A stretch of 64,000 bases of DNA from Epithemia pelagica (taxonomy: Eukaryota; Bacillariophyta; Bacillariophyceae; Surirellales; Surirellaceae): assembly GCA_946965045.2 (NCBI GenBank), contig OX337242.1, forward strand, positions 372,001 to 436,000, read 5' to 3'. The notes under the pieces were generated by a model. The model was given only the letters and a program-made list of their open reading frames with translations. It ran no database searches and had not been told where the DNA came from. The stretch's first letter is position 1; every line of letters starts with the position of its first letter. A program made the position numbers and the translations under genes. Positions 30,260 to 40,538 of this stretch are shown in pieces.

Positions 30260-31531
30260 CTATGTTGCGCAATGAAATTGAAAAGGTGGAAAGGGCGATT
30301 GTTCCATGGGCGGACCCGAACTGGCATTCAAGAGTTTGTAAAATTCTTGATTGTAGGGTTCAAAAATATCAAACCATTTCTGCTGCAGTTCACAAGATGG
30401 CATGTCTTGGTCCACGGCATGTCTGTAGTTTGACTGGGGTACCACCTTACGATTGGGACTGTTTTCAGTGCTTTCTTTTGATGGTGGTGGTGGTGGTGGT
30501 TGCTGCAGAAAGGCATGCAATCGTTCCACAAATCTCTGTGGATTCGTCTTCAATTCGTCGTAACTGAGCAACAAAATTTGTTGGGATCGATCAAAGTGGA
30601 GAAACCATTCCTTTACCCAGCGCGCATAAACACTATAAAAGCGATTGTCTCCCTTTCCATTGGTCAAGGTGGGCACGATCGTTTGGTCCATGCGTTCTTC
30701 AAAGGTGACGAGGGAAGAAGTGTTGGTTGTCCCATTGTTGGAATCTCTGGTGTCAAGCTTGGTTCGCTGAATGGCCCGGGCAATTTTGGGGACTTTGCCG
30801 GTTGGATTGGTTTTTTGAGAGTGTTCCAAATGATGGTACCAGGACAATTCTCGTGCCACTGGCTCGCGCAAAATAATAATGACTTTGATGGAGCGGAATT
30901 GTTCTGGTGTGGCATGAGTTTTATAAAACTGAGCAATGCGAGCGGCACGAGAAAAGGAAGCTGGTGTGGCATCCATCCTGAGAGGGGTAAATTCCGGTGT
31001 TGGTGATTGTGGTTGACAGTTTTCGTAGAGACTGGAATAATAAGAGACGCCTTTACGAAAGGTACCACCATCAAAGAAATGCGGTTCCTTGTCTTGATAG
31101 TCTCTCATACCAGGAAGTATACGTGCAATACACAAGGGATGATTGGGAGTAGGAGTGGACGTTGTTTTGCTTCCAAACGTTTGTCTCAGATAGTCGAAAA
31201 CGGCTGTGGTACCTGACTTTTGCACCCCCGCCAGAAATACATTGGGAAGAATAAACTCCGGAGTTGTTGTCTTATTCGTTCTGGTGTCATACGAATCAGA
31301 AACTATAGCGTTATCTTGGTTCTTGTTTGTTGGATGTGTCTTATTGTTCATATTGTTTGTTATGGTGTTTATACGATGAATTGTGCCATGTTTGTTGTTC
31401 TTGTTGTTCCCCTTTTGGAAAAGCACCCATTCATCTTGCATCATCATCAATAGGGCAACCATGGCACATCCCAGGACGACCCACATCCATACGGATCGCA
31501 TCGAAAGTGAGGGTCGTGAAGCCTCATTCAT
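30260..31531 (-). CDS. Golgi-type sulfotransferase (NDST/HS3ST-like)
   Basis: 423 residues, ATG at 31531. It should transfer sulfate from PAPS to a glycan. A type II membrane layout is visible: short N-terminus, membrane anchor VWMWVVLGCAMVALLMMM (residues 14-31), an Asn/Thr-rich stem, then the catalytic domain. The 5'-phosphosulfate loop is FLAGVQKSGTTAVFDYL (about 99-115), KEPHFFD follows near 148, DATPASF near 187, and the 3'-phosphate motif IIILREPVARELSWY near 218-232. These are the landmarks of the heparan-type sulfotransferase family (PF00685). Length is normal for the family. The acceptor cannot be read from sequence. Confidence 0.9.
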   Translation of the reverse strand: MNEASRPSLSMRSVWMWVVLGCAMVALLMMMQDEWVLFQKGNNKNNKHGTIHRINTITNNMNNKTHPTNKNQDNAIVSDSYDTRTNKTTTPEFILPNVFLAGVQKSGTTAVFDYLRQTFGSKTTSTPTPNHPLCIARILPGMRDYQDKEPHFFDGGTFRKGVSYYSSLYENCQPQSPTPEFTPLRMDATPASFSRAARIAQFYKTHATPEQFRSIKVIIILREPVARELSWYHHLEHSQKTNPTGKVPKIARAIQRTKLDTRDSNNGTTNTSSLVTFEERMDQTIVPTLTNGKGDNRFYSVYARWVKEWFLHFDRSQQILLLSYDELKTNPQRFVERLHAFLQQPPPPPPSKESTENSPNRKVVPQSNYRHAVDQDMPSCELQQKWFDIFEPYNQEFYKLLNASSGPPMEQSPFPPFQFHCAT

Positions 31532-32393
31532 CGTTTGCTTGACAACTTACAACAACCTTGGGCTGCGAAAGATAGAGGGTTGGGCCGAATCAAGAGATAA
31601 AAAATAAAAGAAGCCATACCAACTACCAGTAAGGTTACTGCGTTCAATGACCGAGCACTTATTATAGGAGACTATGGGGGTTTGGGGGGGGGGAGACTCG
31701 GGGGAGATTGGGGGATGAATCTAGCGAGGTGTCAATAAATACTCCTAGCAAACATAGCGTGTCCTCTATCTCTAGAGCAAAAAAACCAGGATCGAGAATG
31801 GGAGGGCGCGGATTGAGTTCATAGCAATGACACCATCTTTTCGTCGATGCCTGCGAACAGGCCAATTGGATGCACGGTGGGTTGATGACTAGGTAGCATC
31901 TCAAGGGCTAACCTCATTCATTGGCATACACTGTACGATAAGAGAACGACATTGGACCTCTTGTCGTCGAAAGGAGGGCTGATGGAAATTCATCCGACAC
32001 GGCATCGATGAAACATTCCGCCTGGTTCAAGAGGGATGACAGAAAACCCAACCGCAGGAAGTCAATAAGGCGCGTGACAATAACAGGAGCTAAGCAAGCA
32101 CCGACTGTAGTATGAAACTCGGCGCGTTGCATCATAGAGTTACTTTTATGTCCTATCATACTTCTCTGTTGCATGCAATGTAATCGTTAAACAAATAATA
32201 ATGCAATGTGGTGTTAGGATTTCCAATAATACTTGCTCTCATCTGAAATATTGTTCCAGTAATACAACTCAAAGGGCACCAAAGCCTTTGAATCTTGTTT
32301 TCCAGTTACCGTGGGAGTGCGTTCGAGGCACTGTCGTTTCGGAAGTGAGAGAGACAGACGTAGATGGATGCCATCACCATGGTGTCTGTTTCT
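31532..32393. other. Intergenic spacer with G-rich tract
   Basis: Upstream of the sulfotransferase and downstream of the next minus-strand gene. It contains the G-quadruplex-like tract listed separately. Small ORFs are not convincing. Confidence 0.45.
31676..31714 (+). other. Potential G-quadruplex tract
   Basis: Four runs of five or more G separated by TTT, AGACTC and AGATT. It matches the usual G3+N1-7 rule on the plus strand. It lies about 145 bp upstream of the minus-strand sulfotransferase ATG, so the G-rich strand is the template strand of that gene. Confidence 0.7.
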
Positions 32394-34256
32394 CTATAGT
32401 TCCATGAGACTTCGTGTGGAACCTCCGGAGCAGACATAGAGGTCGTTCATGTGGGCAATCATGGCCGTGGCATCCACAATGGCTCCATTGCGCATCCAGG
32501 GCAAGGAATGGACATCGTGTTCGGTGAGACAAATACCACCCGACCACAAACCACCAACACCACCACCCGTTTGGTGAATGCGTTCCAACATGCTGGTCCG
32601 AGTCGGCATGCGATTGCGCATGTACCATTGATAGGTGAGTTGACGACGTTGCGCCGGGGTCAGCTGCTTTTCTTCACGAGTTTTATTGTCCTGGTGGGTG
32701 TGCTGCTCCTCCATCACCAGCGTTCGACTACTACTACGGTGGTTGGTGATGGACAATTCCGTATTTTCGTTCGTATGCGGGTCCAAATGACTTCCTTGCA
32801 ACACGGCCTTGGCTCGATTCAAACGAGCTCGAAGGGCACGACGTTGCGTCTCCTTCTCGGATGGCTGCGACGAACCAATGGGGGAAGACGTTGTGACAGG
32901 CTTGTGGAGGTATTTTGTCGCAAAGGTCCGCGTGGATGCAACCTCATCCTTGTCTTGGTCCTTGTTGTCGTTGTCCTCTTTCTTGTCTGGGAGAACAGAC
33001 TGAAATGGCTTGGAACCTTGTGCCGGAACCGTCTTGGTTGGTAGCTCGATATCATTGGCATTCGGGTCTTGTGATTGTGGTGGTTCTTGCAACAACGTAC
33101 TACTGCTACTACGGTAGTAGCCATAGGTTCCTCCTCGTTTGACCTTGTTGTTGCTTCGAGTCGTTGTCGTTGTTGTCGTCAAACTGGAGTCCGGCTTGGT
33201 GTTGGTGCTCATTGTCATGGAGTTGGACAATCGAGGCAAGGATCTTTGGCTCAGGTCTGAGACAAGACTACGACTCGCATAGCCCTGGTTCCCTACCACG
33301 ACACTCCGACTGTGCAATGGCGAATGGCTTCGTCGCAAGTCTCCTCCACCACCACTTGTTGGGTTCCTTCCACTCGTCACACTACCCTTGTGGAGCGTTA
33401 ATTCGCGAGACGATTCACAACGAAACACGGCCAAGCGTCCAGGAGACAAGCGTCGACGAGGAGACGATTGTGACACTGTGTTGTTGTTGTTGCTGCTGCT
33501 GGAACCATACAAGGGTCGATTGGAACGGATGGATGGTGCTGGTTGTGGGATGGTGGCGGTCGGCAAGGATTGTTCTCGAATTTTGTAATCCTCCTTGAGA
33601 AACGAGGAATGATCCGAACACGAAGAATCCTCTTCAGTTTCTGTCATGTCTTCGGTGGGATCCTCCTCCTCCTCCTCCTCATCGTCGTCATCGTCTCTTT
33701 TATACAGACCATTCTTCTTTTTCCAGGTGGGGGGTTGGTTGTGATCCGACAACAAGGATGATGACAATGATGACGACGATGACCCGAGCAAGGATCGGGA
33801 GGAAAAGGATCGAATGGGAGTGTAGGGCTCGTTGTTCGGAGAAGAAGTCGTAGTCGTAGTCGAGTTGGAGGTGTTGGTGTGTCGAAAGCTGGCCGATCGA
33901 TCCAAATGATAGCGACCCGAGTGTCGTGCGTTGGTCAATGGTTTGGATCGCGCATTTTCATGACAAAAGAGGGGACGATTGCTCCGTTCGTCTAGCTGGC
34001 TCTTGCGGGAGCTCCCTGGTTGGGTCAAGTGGCCGGTTGGGTTGGTACGATGACCCTTGTACCACCAAACGTCCTGATGCGGATGCTGACGATAATGATG
34101 ATTCTTCTCGGGCTTGTACTCATGGTCCACAAAGGCACCACCCGCCACGGATTTTGGCATTCGTTTGGGACGAGTTGAATGGACATCATTCGTAGTAGAT
34201 GAGGGTAGAGACGTGGCTCGAGAGGGTTGCTGCTCGAAAAGTACCGATGAGACCAT
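32394..34256 (-). CDS. Ser/Arg-rich protein with C-terminal W-Y-x-R-x-x-M-P / L-P-W-M module
   Basis: 620 residues, ATG at 34256. Mostly Ser/Thr/Arg-rich and disordered, with repeated SRSL, SRTL-like phosphosite contexts and an acidic run EEEEEDPTED. The last 80 residues are different: QLTPAQRRQLTYQWYMRNRM, then a Gly-rich loop and LTEHDVHSLPWMRNGAIVD, ending in an Ala/Met helix. The same module ends the gene at 35669-39286, which is transcribed divergently. The Asn/Ser middle shows no catalytic motif. Function unknown; the module may bind a partner. Confidence 0.85.
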   Translation of the reverse strand: MVSSVLFEQQPSRATSLPSSTTNDVHSTRPKRMPKSVAGGAFVDHEYKPEKNHHYRQHPHQDVWWYKGHRTNPTGHLTQPGSSRKSQLDERSNRPLFCHENARSKPLTNARHSGRYHLDRSASFRHTNTSNSTTTTTSSPNNEPYTPIRSFSSRSLLGSSSSSLSSSLLSDHNQPPTWKKKNGLYKRDDDDDEEEEEEDPTEDMTETEEDSSCSDHSSFLKEDYKIREQSLPTATIPQPAPSIRSNRPLYGSSSSNNNNTVSQSSPRRRLSPGRLAVFRCESSRELTLHKGSVTSGRNPTSGGGGDLRRSHSPLHSRSVVVGNQGYASRSLVSDLSQRSLPRLSNSMTMSTNTKPDSSLTTTTTTTRSNNKVKRGGTYGYYRSSSSTLLQEPPQSQDPNANDIELPTKTVPAQGSKPFQSVLPDKKEDNDNKDQDKDEVASTRTFATKYLHKPVTTSSPIGSSQPSEKETQRRALRARLNRAKAVLQGSHLDPHTNENTELSITNHRSSSRTLVMEEQHTHQDNKTREEKQLTPAQRRQLTYQWYMRNRMPTRTSMLERIHQTGGGVGGLWSGGICLTEHDVHSLPWMRNGAIVDATAMIAHMNDLYVCSGGSTRSLMEL

Positions 34257-35668
34257 ACTGCTTCTTCTTCTTGTTTCACCTACAAATATGTTCTTGACTC
34301 AGAAAAAGCGTGAATAGTCAAGCAATGGCACGGTGATTCTTTTTGTAAGGCAGATTGAAATGGATGCAATCCAACGGAGAGAGAGAGAGAGAGATAGGAA
34401 ATGAGTTGATGAAAATCGCGTGAGCAAGTGTGCTTGTTATTTTTTATATGGATCAAACAACAACACTACTTTTCGCGTGGCTGAAACTGCATGTCAGGAA
34501 GGAGAGACGACTGTGTTTTGTGTTCTGGTTCGGATGGACTCTTGCTTCTCATTCCGATGCCGACTCTTTTTGGCTCAATCATAGAAGCTCTACGAGTATT
34601 CGTGGAAGTATAGTATTAGGTGGGAATAGGGGAATCGATGACGTGCGTCAGTCTTGGGCAGTCGATCCAATGGCTACCTTCTACGATTGAGAGGACAGTA
34701 AGAGAATCAAAACAAGAAGAAGCACCTAATCCTGAATTCACTGGATGAAAAGGACCGTTGGCATCTAGATGAAGTTGGCCGTTCCTACGAATGGTACAGT
34801 CCCTGTGCTATAGTGTTTCTCGAATATACGGAACGTTTGGTTTCTGCGATTTGAGATGGTGGTGGCTCCAAAAGAGATTCTCGCGTATGTTTGTAGTGTA
34901 CAATCCATAATGAGTTTTGGTAGATCCTTGTACTCAACATAGTGGGCGTGTTCGCCGGGAAGCTTGTTGAGACCGTCGTAAACAGGACATATAGCGTAGT
35001 AGTGTACTATGAGTTACCTACAAAAAAGTCGCCGATTGGTCGCTTGAAAAGAGGAAGCAAGGTTCTCATCAAAACCTGAGATTACCGAAGTCCGTTCGTC
35101 GTCCGATATCAGTCAAGGATGTGTTCTGGGACACTTGCGCCCAATTGGATATGGGACCATCTTCAATAGCCCAATTGAATATCTGAGCAACAACGGACAA
35201 CTCAGTGCTCAAGGCACGACTGAATGATACTTTTGAATTGTGTGTTTTCTGATTTGGAGTCCCATAACGCTTCGTTGTGCTTTGAAATGTTTTCTGGGCT
35301 TAATGAGGACCACACTCCACTTGTCTTGTTGATGTACACAGGAAGGTCATTTCCCATTGTTTCGGGTTGCGCCGATCTCCAACTGTGAAGCGAATAGTAC
35401 TGACGAAGTCTTTGTTGTTTATGGAAACCTCGATGGGCGTCTGTCGCACACTGTATGGTTCTCAGTTGGCCAAGACCTTTTTTTCCTTGCCACATTGTTC
35501 GTGAGTATATTTTACTGCGTTCTTCTGGTTGTTTTGATCCTTGCTGTTCATGTTGTGTTGTTTTTGTTGCTGTGAGTCAACCAATTCTACTACCGAATCT
35601 CGTATTCCAACAACAACAACAAGAGTCGACCGAGTGTATTGTCAGTGTCGATTGAGAACGACGAGATT
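34257..35668. other. Divergent promoter region of the L-P-W-M gene pair
   Basis: About 1.4 kb between the two divergent paralogue-like genes. It holds an AG microsatellite at about 34376-34395 and a possible leader intron with donor GTGAGT at 35501 and a pyrimidine-rich acceptor ending at 35576. That intron would lie in the 5' UTR of the plus-strand gene, since joining it does not extend the coding frame. Confidence 0.45.
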
Positions 35669-38600
35669 ATGAGTCGAACCAGTCTCTTGACAAAATCCCC
35701 ATCGACGCGAACGGTCGAGTCCAATGATGCGGCGTCCCAACAACAACAGCCACAACCACAACAACGTCCCTCCTCAAAACTTGCGGCTGCCTCCAAAGCC
35801 TCGAGCAACCGCAGTTTATCCAGCAACAACAGCAACAATAGTAGTACGGTCAAACCATTACCACGTGCCAGTGTGACACGCGAGGGGAGCAATCGGAGCC
35901 TGGCCTCGTCCGATTGGGCCACCCCTCGACCTTCCAACAACACCAATTCCAATTCCAACAATCATAGCAGCAATGTCCTGACGTTGGACGATGGAACCGT
36001 GGATACCAATTTGGACAATTCTTCGATTGAAGATTTGGGGGCCTCGTTGGGATCCTTTCGATCGAACACGCGCATCCAAAAGGTCAAATCCTTCAAGGTG
36101 GCCAATACTCACAAGGAAAGCATGGACCACACGGCCGCCGCCAAGCTTCATGCCTCGTGTGGGTCCTTGACGAGCAGCAACAACAACACTCGCAAGGGAC
36201 GAAAACAAGCACGACACTCCTCCTTCCAACACTCGCGGAGCTCGGAATTGCCGGCGTCCAACACCACCAAAAGCAAAGGAGAGTCCAAAAACGAAGACAA
36301 AGATGTTACTGCCCCCCAACGCTCCCCACCCCGTCGATCCAAATCGGAAAAGGCCGAACCCACCCATCAAAAACCCAGCAAACTGGAACAATTGCAAGCC
36401 CATGCGGCAAGCCTTCGTGCCCAAGACAAACAACAAGAAGAGGAAAAAGAAGAAGAAGAAGAGTCTCGTCGCCGTGCCACGGTCAAACGCAGCCAGAGTC
36501 TGCGCAACAACACGAGCAAAGCAACTTCTTCTTCATCTTCTCCAACCACAACCACCAAATCGCGAGCTCGAAGCAAGAGTCCCCATCCCAAAAAGGGGAC
36601 CAGCAAACCAGTCGAAGAAGGAGGCATCACTCCTACTACGAGCACTTCTGCTTCTGTAGCCAGCCGCAGCAAGACACCGTCGACTCGCAGCAAAACACCC
36701 ACGCGCAGCAAGACTCCGTCGACTCGGAGCAAAACTCCCACACGCAGTAAAACACCGTCCACTCGCAGCAAAACACCCACGCGCAGTAAAACGCCCGTGT
36801 CGACTCGCAGTAAAACACCATCGACTCGCAGCAAGACACAGTCCCGCAACAGTAATAGCAGCAAACCAATCAGTAGTGCGGCGAGCATTGTGAGTACCAC
36901 GTCGTCGTCGTCCTCGTCGTCACTCATGGGCAAAAAGATTATCGTGACCACAACCAGTCCAACTCCCACTCTACGCAGCAAAACACCCACCCGGAGCAAA
37001 ACACCCAGCCAAAAAGCTTCCACAGCGTCTCCGGTAGTCTCGTCTACTACTACCAAACGAACCGGTGTCAAACGAAGTGCCAGTCTCAAACCGACTCGAT
37101 CCAGTCCTCTCATGGCGGCCAACAGCATGGCCCTGCGAAGCAAAACGCCCACACGCAACCACAGCGCCGTCCTCAATACTCATAGCAGCACTAAGAGTCC
37201 TCATACACCTTCTTCCCAAACATCTAATTCCACCAAACGCAAATTGGTGGCCACCAAACTCATCATGGTTCCTCGATCACCCGCCACTCCGTCGTCGTCA
37301 ACGACCACAACAGCAACCACCACAGCAGCGTCGTCGTTGCGAAATCCTTCGCCCAGTCCCAAACAACGTGTTGCCACCAAGGTGTTTGTCCTCAAACAAC
37401 GCAACACCAATCCTAGTACTAGTAGTAGTAGTACGACGACGAATACCAACGAGATCAAAGGAACGACGCCAGCGGAGAGTACGAAACCGTCACAGACCAG
37501 CCGGAGTAGCAGCCGAAGCCGAGGCTCGTTGGGCAAATCCAAATCCTGCATGCAATTGCAAGATGCCATGAGCACCACGAGTAGCAGCAGCAATACCAAC
37601 AACACCAATAACAAGACGACACATCCGGGGCCCACGAGTATTTTGAGAAACAAGGGAGAGAAACACACGACCACCGAGTCCTCGTCTCCTACGGCTGCTA
37701 CTCCTACAAATAAGAGCACAACCAACAGCTGTAGTGCCAAAACGAATACTACCACTAGCACCACCACCAAAACTGTGGCATCCTCCAAATCATCCGATAC
37801 CAAGCAATCCACGGAACCAAAAACCACCACGTCTCCTACCAAACCATCCACAACGACACCAACAACAACAGGTACCGCGTCCACACGGCCCAAAATGCCT
37901 CGAAAAAATGAGTCCTCATCCAGTCGAACACTAAACAATAATACCACCAAGGCGCCAACGTCAATACAACCACAAGGAGACAAGACCAACGTGCCCATCA
38001 TCTCCTCCAATGTGTCCAGTCTCAAAACCAAAAATGATGGTGTCCCCAAAACCAAACCAATCAAGGAGATATCAAAACCGGCATTAGTATCGGTATCCTC
38101 CTCGGCTCCCAATACCTCTCGAATGGCATCCACCAAACCGGGTTCCTCATCGGCACAACCACAACAACAACAAGGCGCGACCAAGGCTCCCAAGATGACT
38201 GGTCCATTGAAAGAAACTCCTTCGACAACCACATCTACCACCACCACCACGACGACAAAGGCATCTACCAGCACAAAACCATTGACCGTAGCGTCGGCTA
38301 AATCAACGAAACTCACCAAACCAGCCACGACCATTTCCGCCGTGAACAAACCACCACAAGAAGAGATACCACCGACGCCCACTTCAACTACAAGCACTGC
38401 TGCGTCTCAATCGGAACCCGTCTCGTCCGTTCAGCCTGTGGCTACTACCGAAACACCCGATTCCGACGGGTCCAATCCGAGCAAACAACCAGCAGGAGTT
38501 GTTGACGTGTCTACAACGAATAGTGACCAACAATCACAAGTGGAACCGTCGACTTCGGTCGTACCTAAACAAGAGCAACACGAAGAGCTTTCGACAAGTC

Positions 38601-39286
38601 CAACGGCAATACTACCTGTACAGGCCGACGAGACGAATTCTTCTGCCTCTGCAGTGGCCACCGAGAAATCGACTCATACTGAATCGTCCAAATCCTCCCA
38701 CCAATCGCTTGTGGAACCAGCAACGACTGTCGTCGCTGAAAAAGTCGAGGAAGAACGTCGGTCCGAAGCAATAACAAAGGAAGCCAAGGGATCGAGTACT
38801 GAATCAGGGGCGTCTATATCAGAAACGGCGGAACCTGCAGCGCCTACCAAACAAACGTCTGCAGAAGAAGAAGGGCACACTGTATCCAAGGAACAACCAT
38901 TGGGCACTGTCAGTTCGGAAACGGCACCCCCAAAAGAAGAAGAGGAGGAGGAGGAGAAACCAAACGGTGCAGAGGAACCACCGCAGTCTCCGTCCTCCAA
39001 GCCTTCCGCGGATTCTCCCCCCTTGCCCTTGGCCGCTCCACCCTCTCCTCGCGTCGCGGCCGCACTGTCGTGTTTGCATACCATGAATGAATTGCAACGA
39101 TGTCAACGTGCCTACAATTGGTATGTCCGATGTGGCATGCCGCACAAAAATCGCATGAAGGAACGGGTCAAGGCCGAACCTACCTTGGGATTAACGGCGG
39201 ACGATGTCGATTTGTTGCCCTGGATGGCGGGAGGATACATTGTCGATAGCGCCGCCATGGCACAATTGCAACGATCCGTCATGTAG
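35669..39286 (+). CDS. Large Ser/Thr-rich protein with R-S-K-T-P repeats and C-terminal L-P-W-M module
   Basis: First in-frame ATG at 35669 (MSRTSLLTKS), 1205 residues; the frame is open a little upstream without an ATG. Thr, Ser, Lys and Pro dominate. About eleven R-S-K-T-P units lie at 36661-36840 and 36970-37005, each a proline-directed site with a nearby basic residue, suiting CDK-type kinases. TSILRNK matches the PP1 SILK-type motif. The last 75 residues hold AYNWYVRCGMPHKNRM, GLTADDVDLLPWMAGG and YIVDSAAMAQL, matching the divergent neighbour. No enzyme motif. A cytoskeletal or nuclear scaffold role is possible but unproven. Confidence 0.85.
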   Translation: MSRTSLLTKSPSTRTVESNDAASQQQQPQPQQRPSSKLAAASKASSNRSLSSNNSNNSSTVKPLPRASVTREGSNRSLASSDWATPRPSNNTNSNSNNHSSNVLTLDDGTVDTNLDNSSIEDLGASLGSFRSNTRIQKVKSFKVANTHKESMDHTAAAKLHASCGSLTSSNNNTRKGRKQARHSSFQHSRSSELPASNTTKSKGESKNEDKDVTAPQRSPPRRSKSEKAEPTHQKPSKLEQLQAHAASLRAQDKQQEEEKEEEEESRRRATVKRSQSLRNNTSKATSSSSSPTTTTKSRARSKSPHPKKGTSKPVEEGGITPTTSTSASVASRSKTPSTRSKTPTRSKTPSTRSKTPTRSKTPSTRSKTPTRSKTPVSTRSKTPSTRSKTQSRNSNSSKPISSAASIVSTTSSSSSSSLMGKKIIVTTTSPTPTLRSKTPTRSKTPSQKASTASPVVSSTTTKRTGVKRSASLKPTRSSPLMAANSMALRSKTPTRNHSAVLNTHSSTKSPHTPSSQTSNSTKRKLVATKLIMVPRSPATPSSSTTTTATTTAASSLRNPSPSPKQRVATKVFVLKQRNTNPSTSSSSTTTNTNEIKGTTPAESTKPSQTSRSSSRSRGSLGKSKSCMQLQDAMSTTSSSSNTNNTNNKTTHPGPTSILRNKGEKHTTTESSSPTAATPTNKSTTNSCSAKTNTTTSTTTKTVASSKSSDTKQSTEPKTTTSPTKPSTTTPTTTGTASTRPKMPRKNESSSSRTLNNNTTKAPTSIQPQGDKTNVPIISSNVSSLKTKNDGVPKTKPIKEISKPALVSVSSSAPNTSRMASTKPGSSSAQPQQQQGATKAPKMTGPLKETPSTTTSTTTTTTTKASTSTKPLTVASAKSTKLTKPATTISAVNKPPQEEIPPTPTSTTSTAASQSEPVSSVQPVATTETPDSDGSNPSKQPAGVVDVSTTNSDQQSQVEPSTSVVPKQEQHEELSTSPTAILPVQADETNSSASAVATEKSTHTESSKSSHQSLVEPATTVVAEKVEEERRSEAITKEAKGSSTESGASISETAEPAAPTKQTSAEEEGHTVSKEQPLGTVSSETAPPKEEEEEEEKPNGAEEPPQSPSSKPSADSPPLPLAAPPSPRVAAALSCLHTMNELQRCQRAYNWYVRCGMPHKNRMKERVKAEPTLGLTADDVDLLPWMAGGYIVDSAAMAQLQRSVM

Positions 39287-40538
39287 GGAACCATTGAAAG
39301 GAAACCGCAATTTTTTTCTCGAGGGATGTAAATACATTGGAGCAATGTGACAGAGAAAGACACGTCAGGCAAGGGGATGTGTGTGTGACTGTAGATCATG
39401 GCGGCGGCGACAAGTCATTCCGGTCCTGCACTATGGACATGGGGGGAAAAGGATCCAGACACTGGATGACACACTGGATCATCCTTTTGCAGTTTTTGGG
39501 GAACAAGGGGCGAAATTCTCGCAATACAAATCTCTCTATCCAATGTATTAATTGTTGTTGTACCTCTCTCTAATTATTTTTTGTTTCTCATCATGGAGAG
39601 TATTGTAGCGCACTGAAGCATTCCCGTTGCAACAAGTGTTTTCCAATCCACGGAGACTATGCCCTCTTGTGTATGAGGTGTCCTTGGCTGTACGGGGCGT
39701 TGCGGAAGGAGAGCACATGCAGAACATGGGCCACGACGACTGTCGAGAGAGATTTTTTGTGGATAGTAGCAGTCCCATAATTCATTCCATCCCTCCTATT
39801 AGAAGCTCCTACTCCAGGACTTTCTACCTACTAGATAGTTTCATTCCGTTCCCCCAACAGTATTTGAATTATTGGTTTGCACCACTTTTTTGTGTTCTAT
39901 TCGGGTAGCAGCCCGATTCGGTCCATAGTTCATTTTCAGTCCCATTTTGGGAACAGAGAGGGCCACCTGCCCAACGCCTGAGAGTTCTGAGTATTTAAAC
40001 TATGGTAGAGCCTTTTTTCCATAGTAAAATTGCAACCGATGAGAAGTATGGTTTTTCGGAAGAAACCATTGGTCTGTCCCTACCAAGTCCGGTGTCCAAG
40101 CGGGATGACATTGTTCACTGGCAACTTTTCTCCCAACCAATAAACAAGAAGATTCTCGTGATTGGTGTTAGTCCCTGCCAATACCTTGCATACACTCCTG
40201 CTCAGAAGTTCGGTTTCGCAATAGTCCTGTAGGAGAACGTCCTACCAAAACTGAGGTTCGAAAGCGTGCATCTCACGAACCACACCATACAACGGTCCAC
40301 ACTCCATAATATGGCATGCGGGGCCGAAGAAGCGACTATCGCAAACCGCGCAAGACCCAAAGACACAGACCATAAAACTCGAACACACTCAAACTTGTCT
40401 TCATTGATATCAACCTGGTTGTTGGTTGTTGGTTCATTCCATACACCGCCAAACACAAAAGCAAAGCCCATCGTATCCCTGTTACTAGCTAGTGAAGCCC
40501 CTACTACTACCACTCAAGCAAGCATCTAAAACATCATC
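39287..40538. other. Intergenic spacer
   Basis: About 1.25 kb. An imperfect inverted repeat AAAAGGATCCAG ... CTGGATCATCCTTTT spans about 39448-39488. No credible gene, only short conflicting ORFs. Confidence 0.45.

Noticed and set aside
35357-35575. Hydrophobic ORF before the R-S-K-T-P gene as an upstream coding exon
   Set aside because: Splicing at its GTGAGT donor joins out of frame with the gene; hydrophobicity comes from a pyrimidine-rich intron-like tract.
36367-38397. Two long minus-strand frames opposite the R-S-K-T-P gene
   Set aside because: Leu/Val-rich repeats mirror the sense repeats exactly; no independent coding features.
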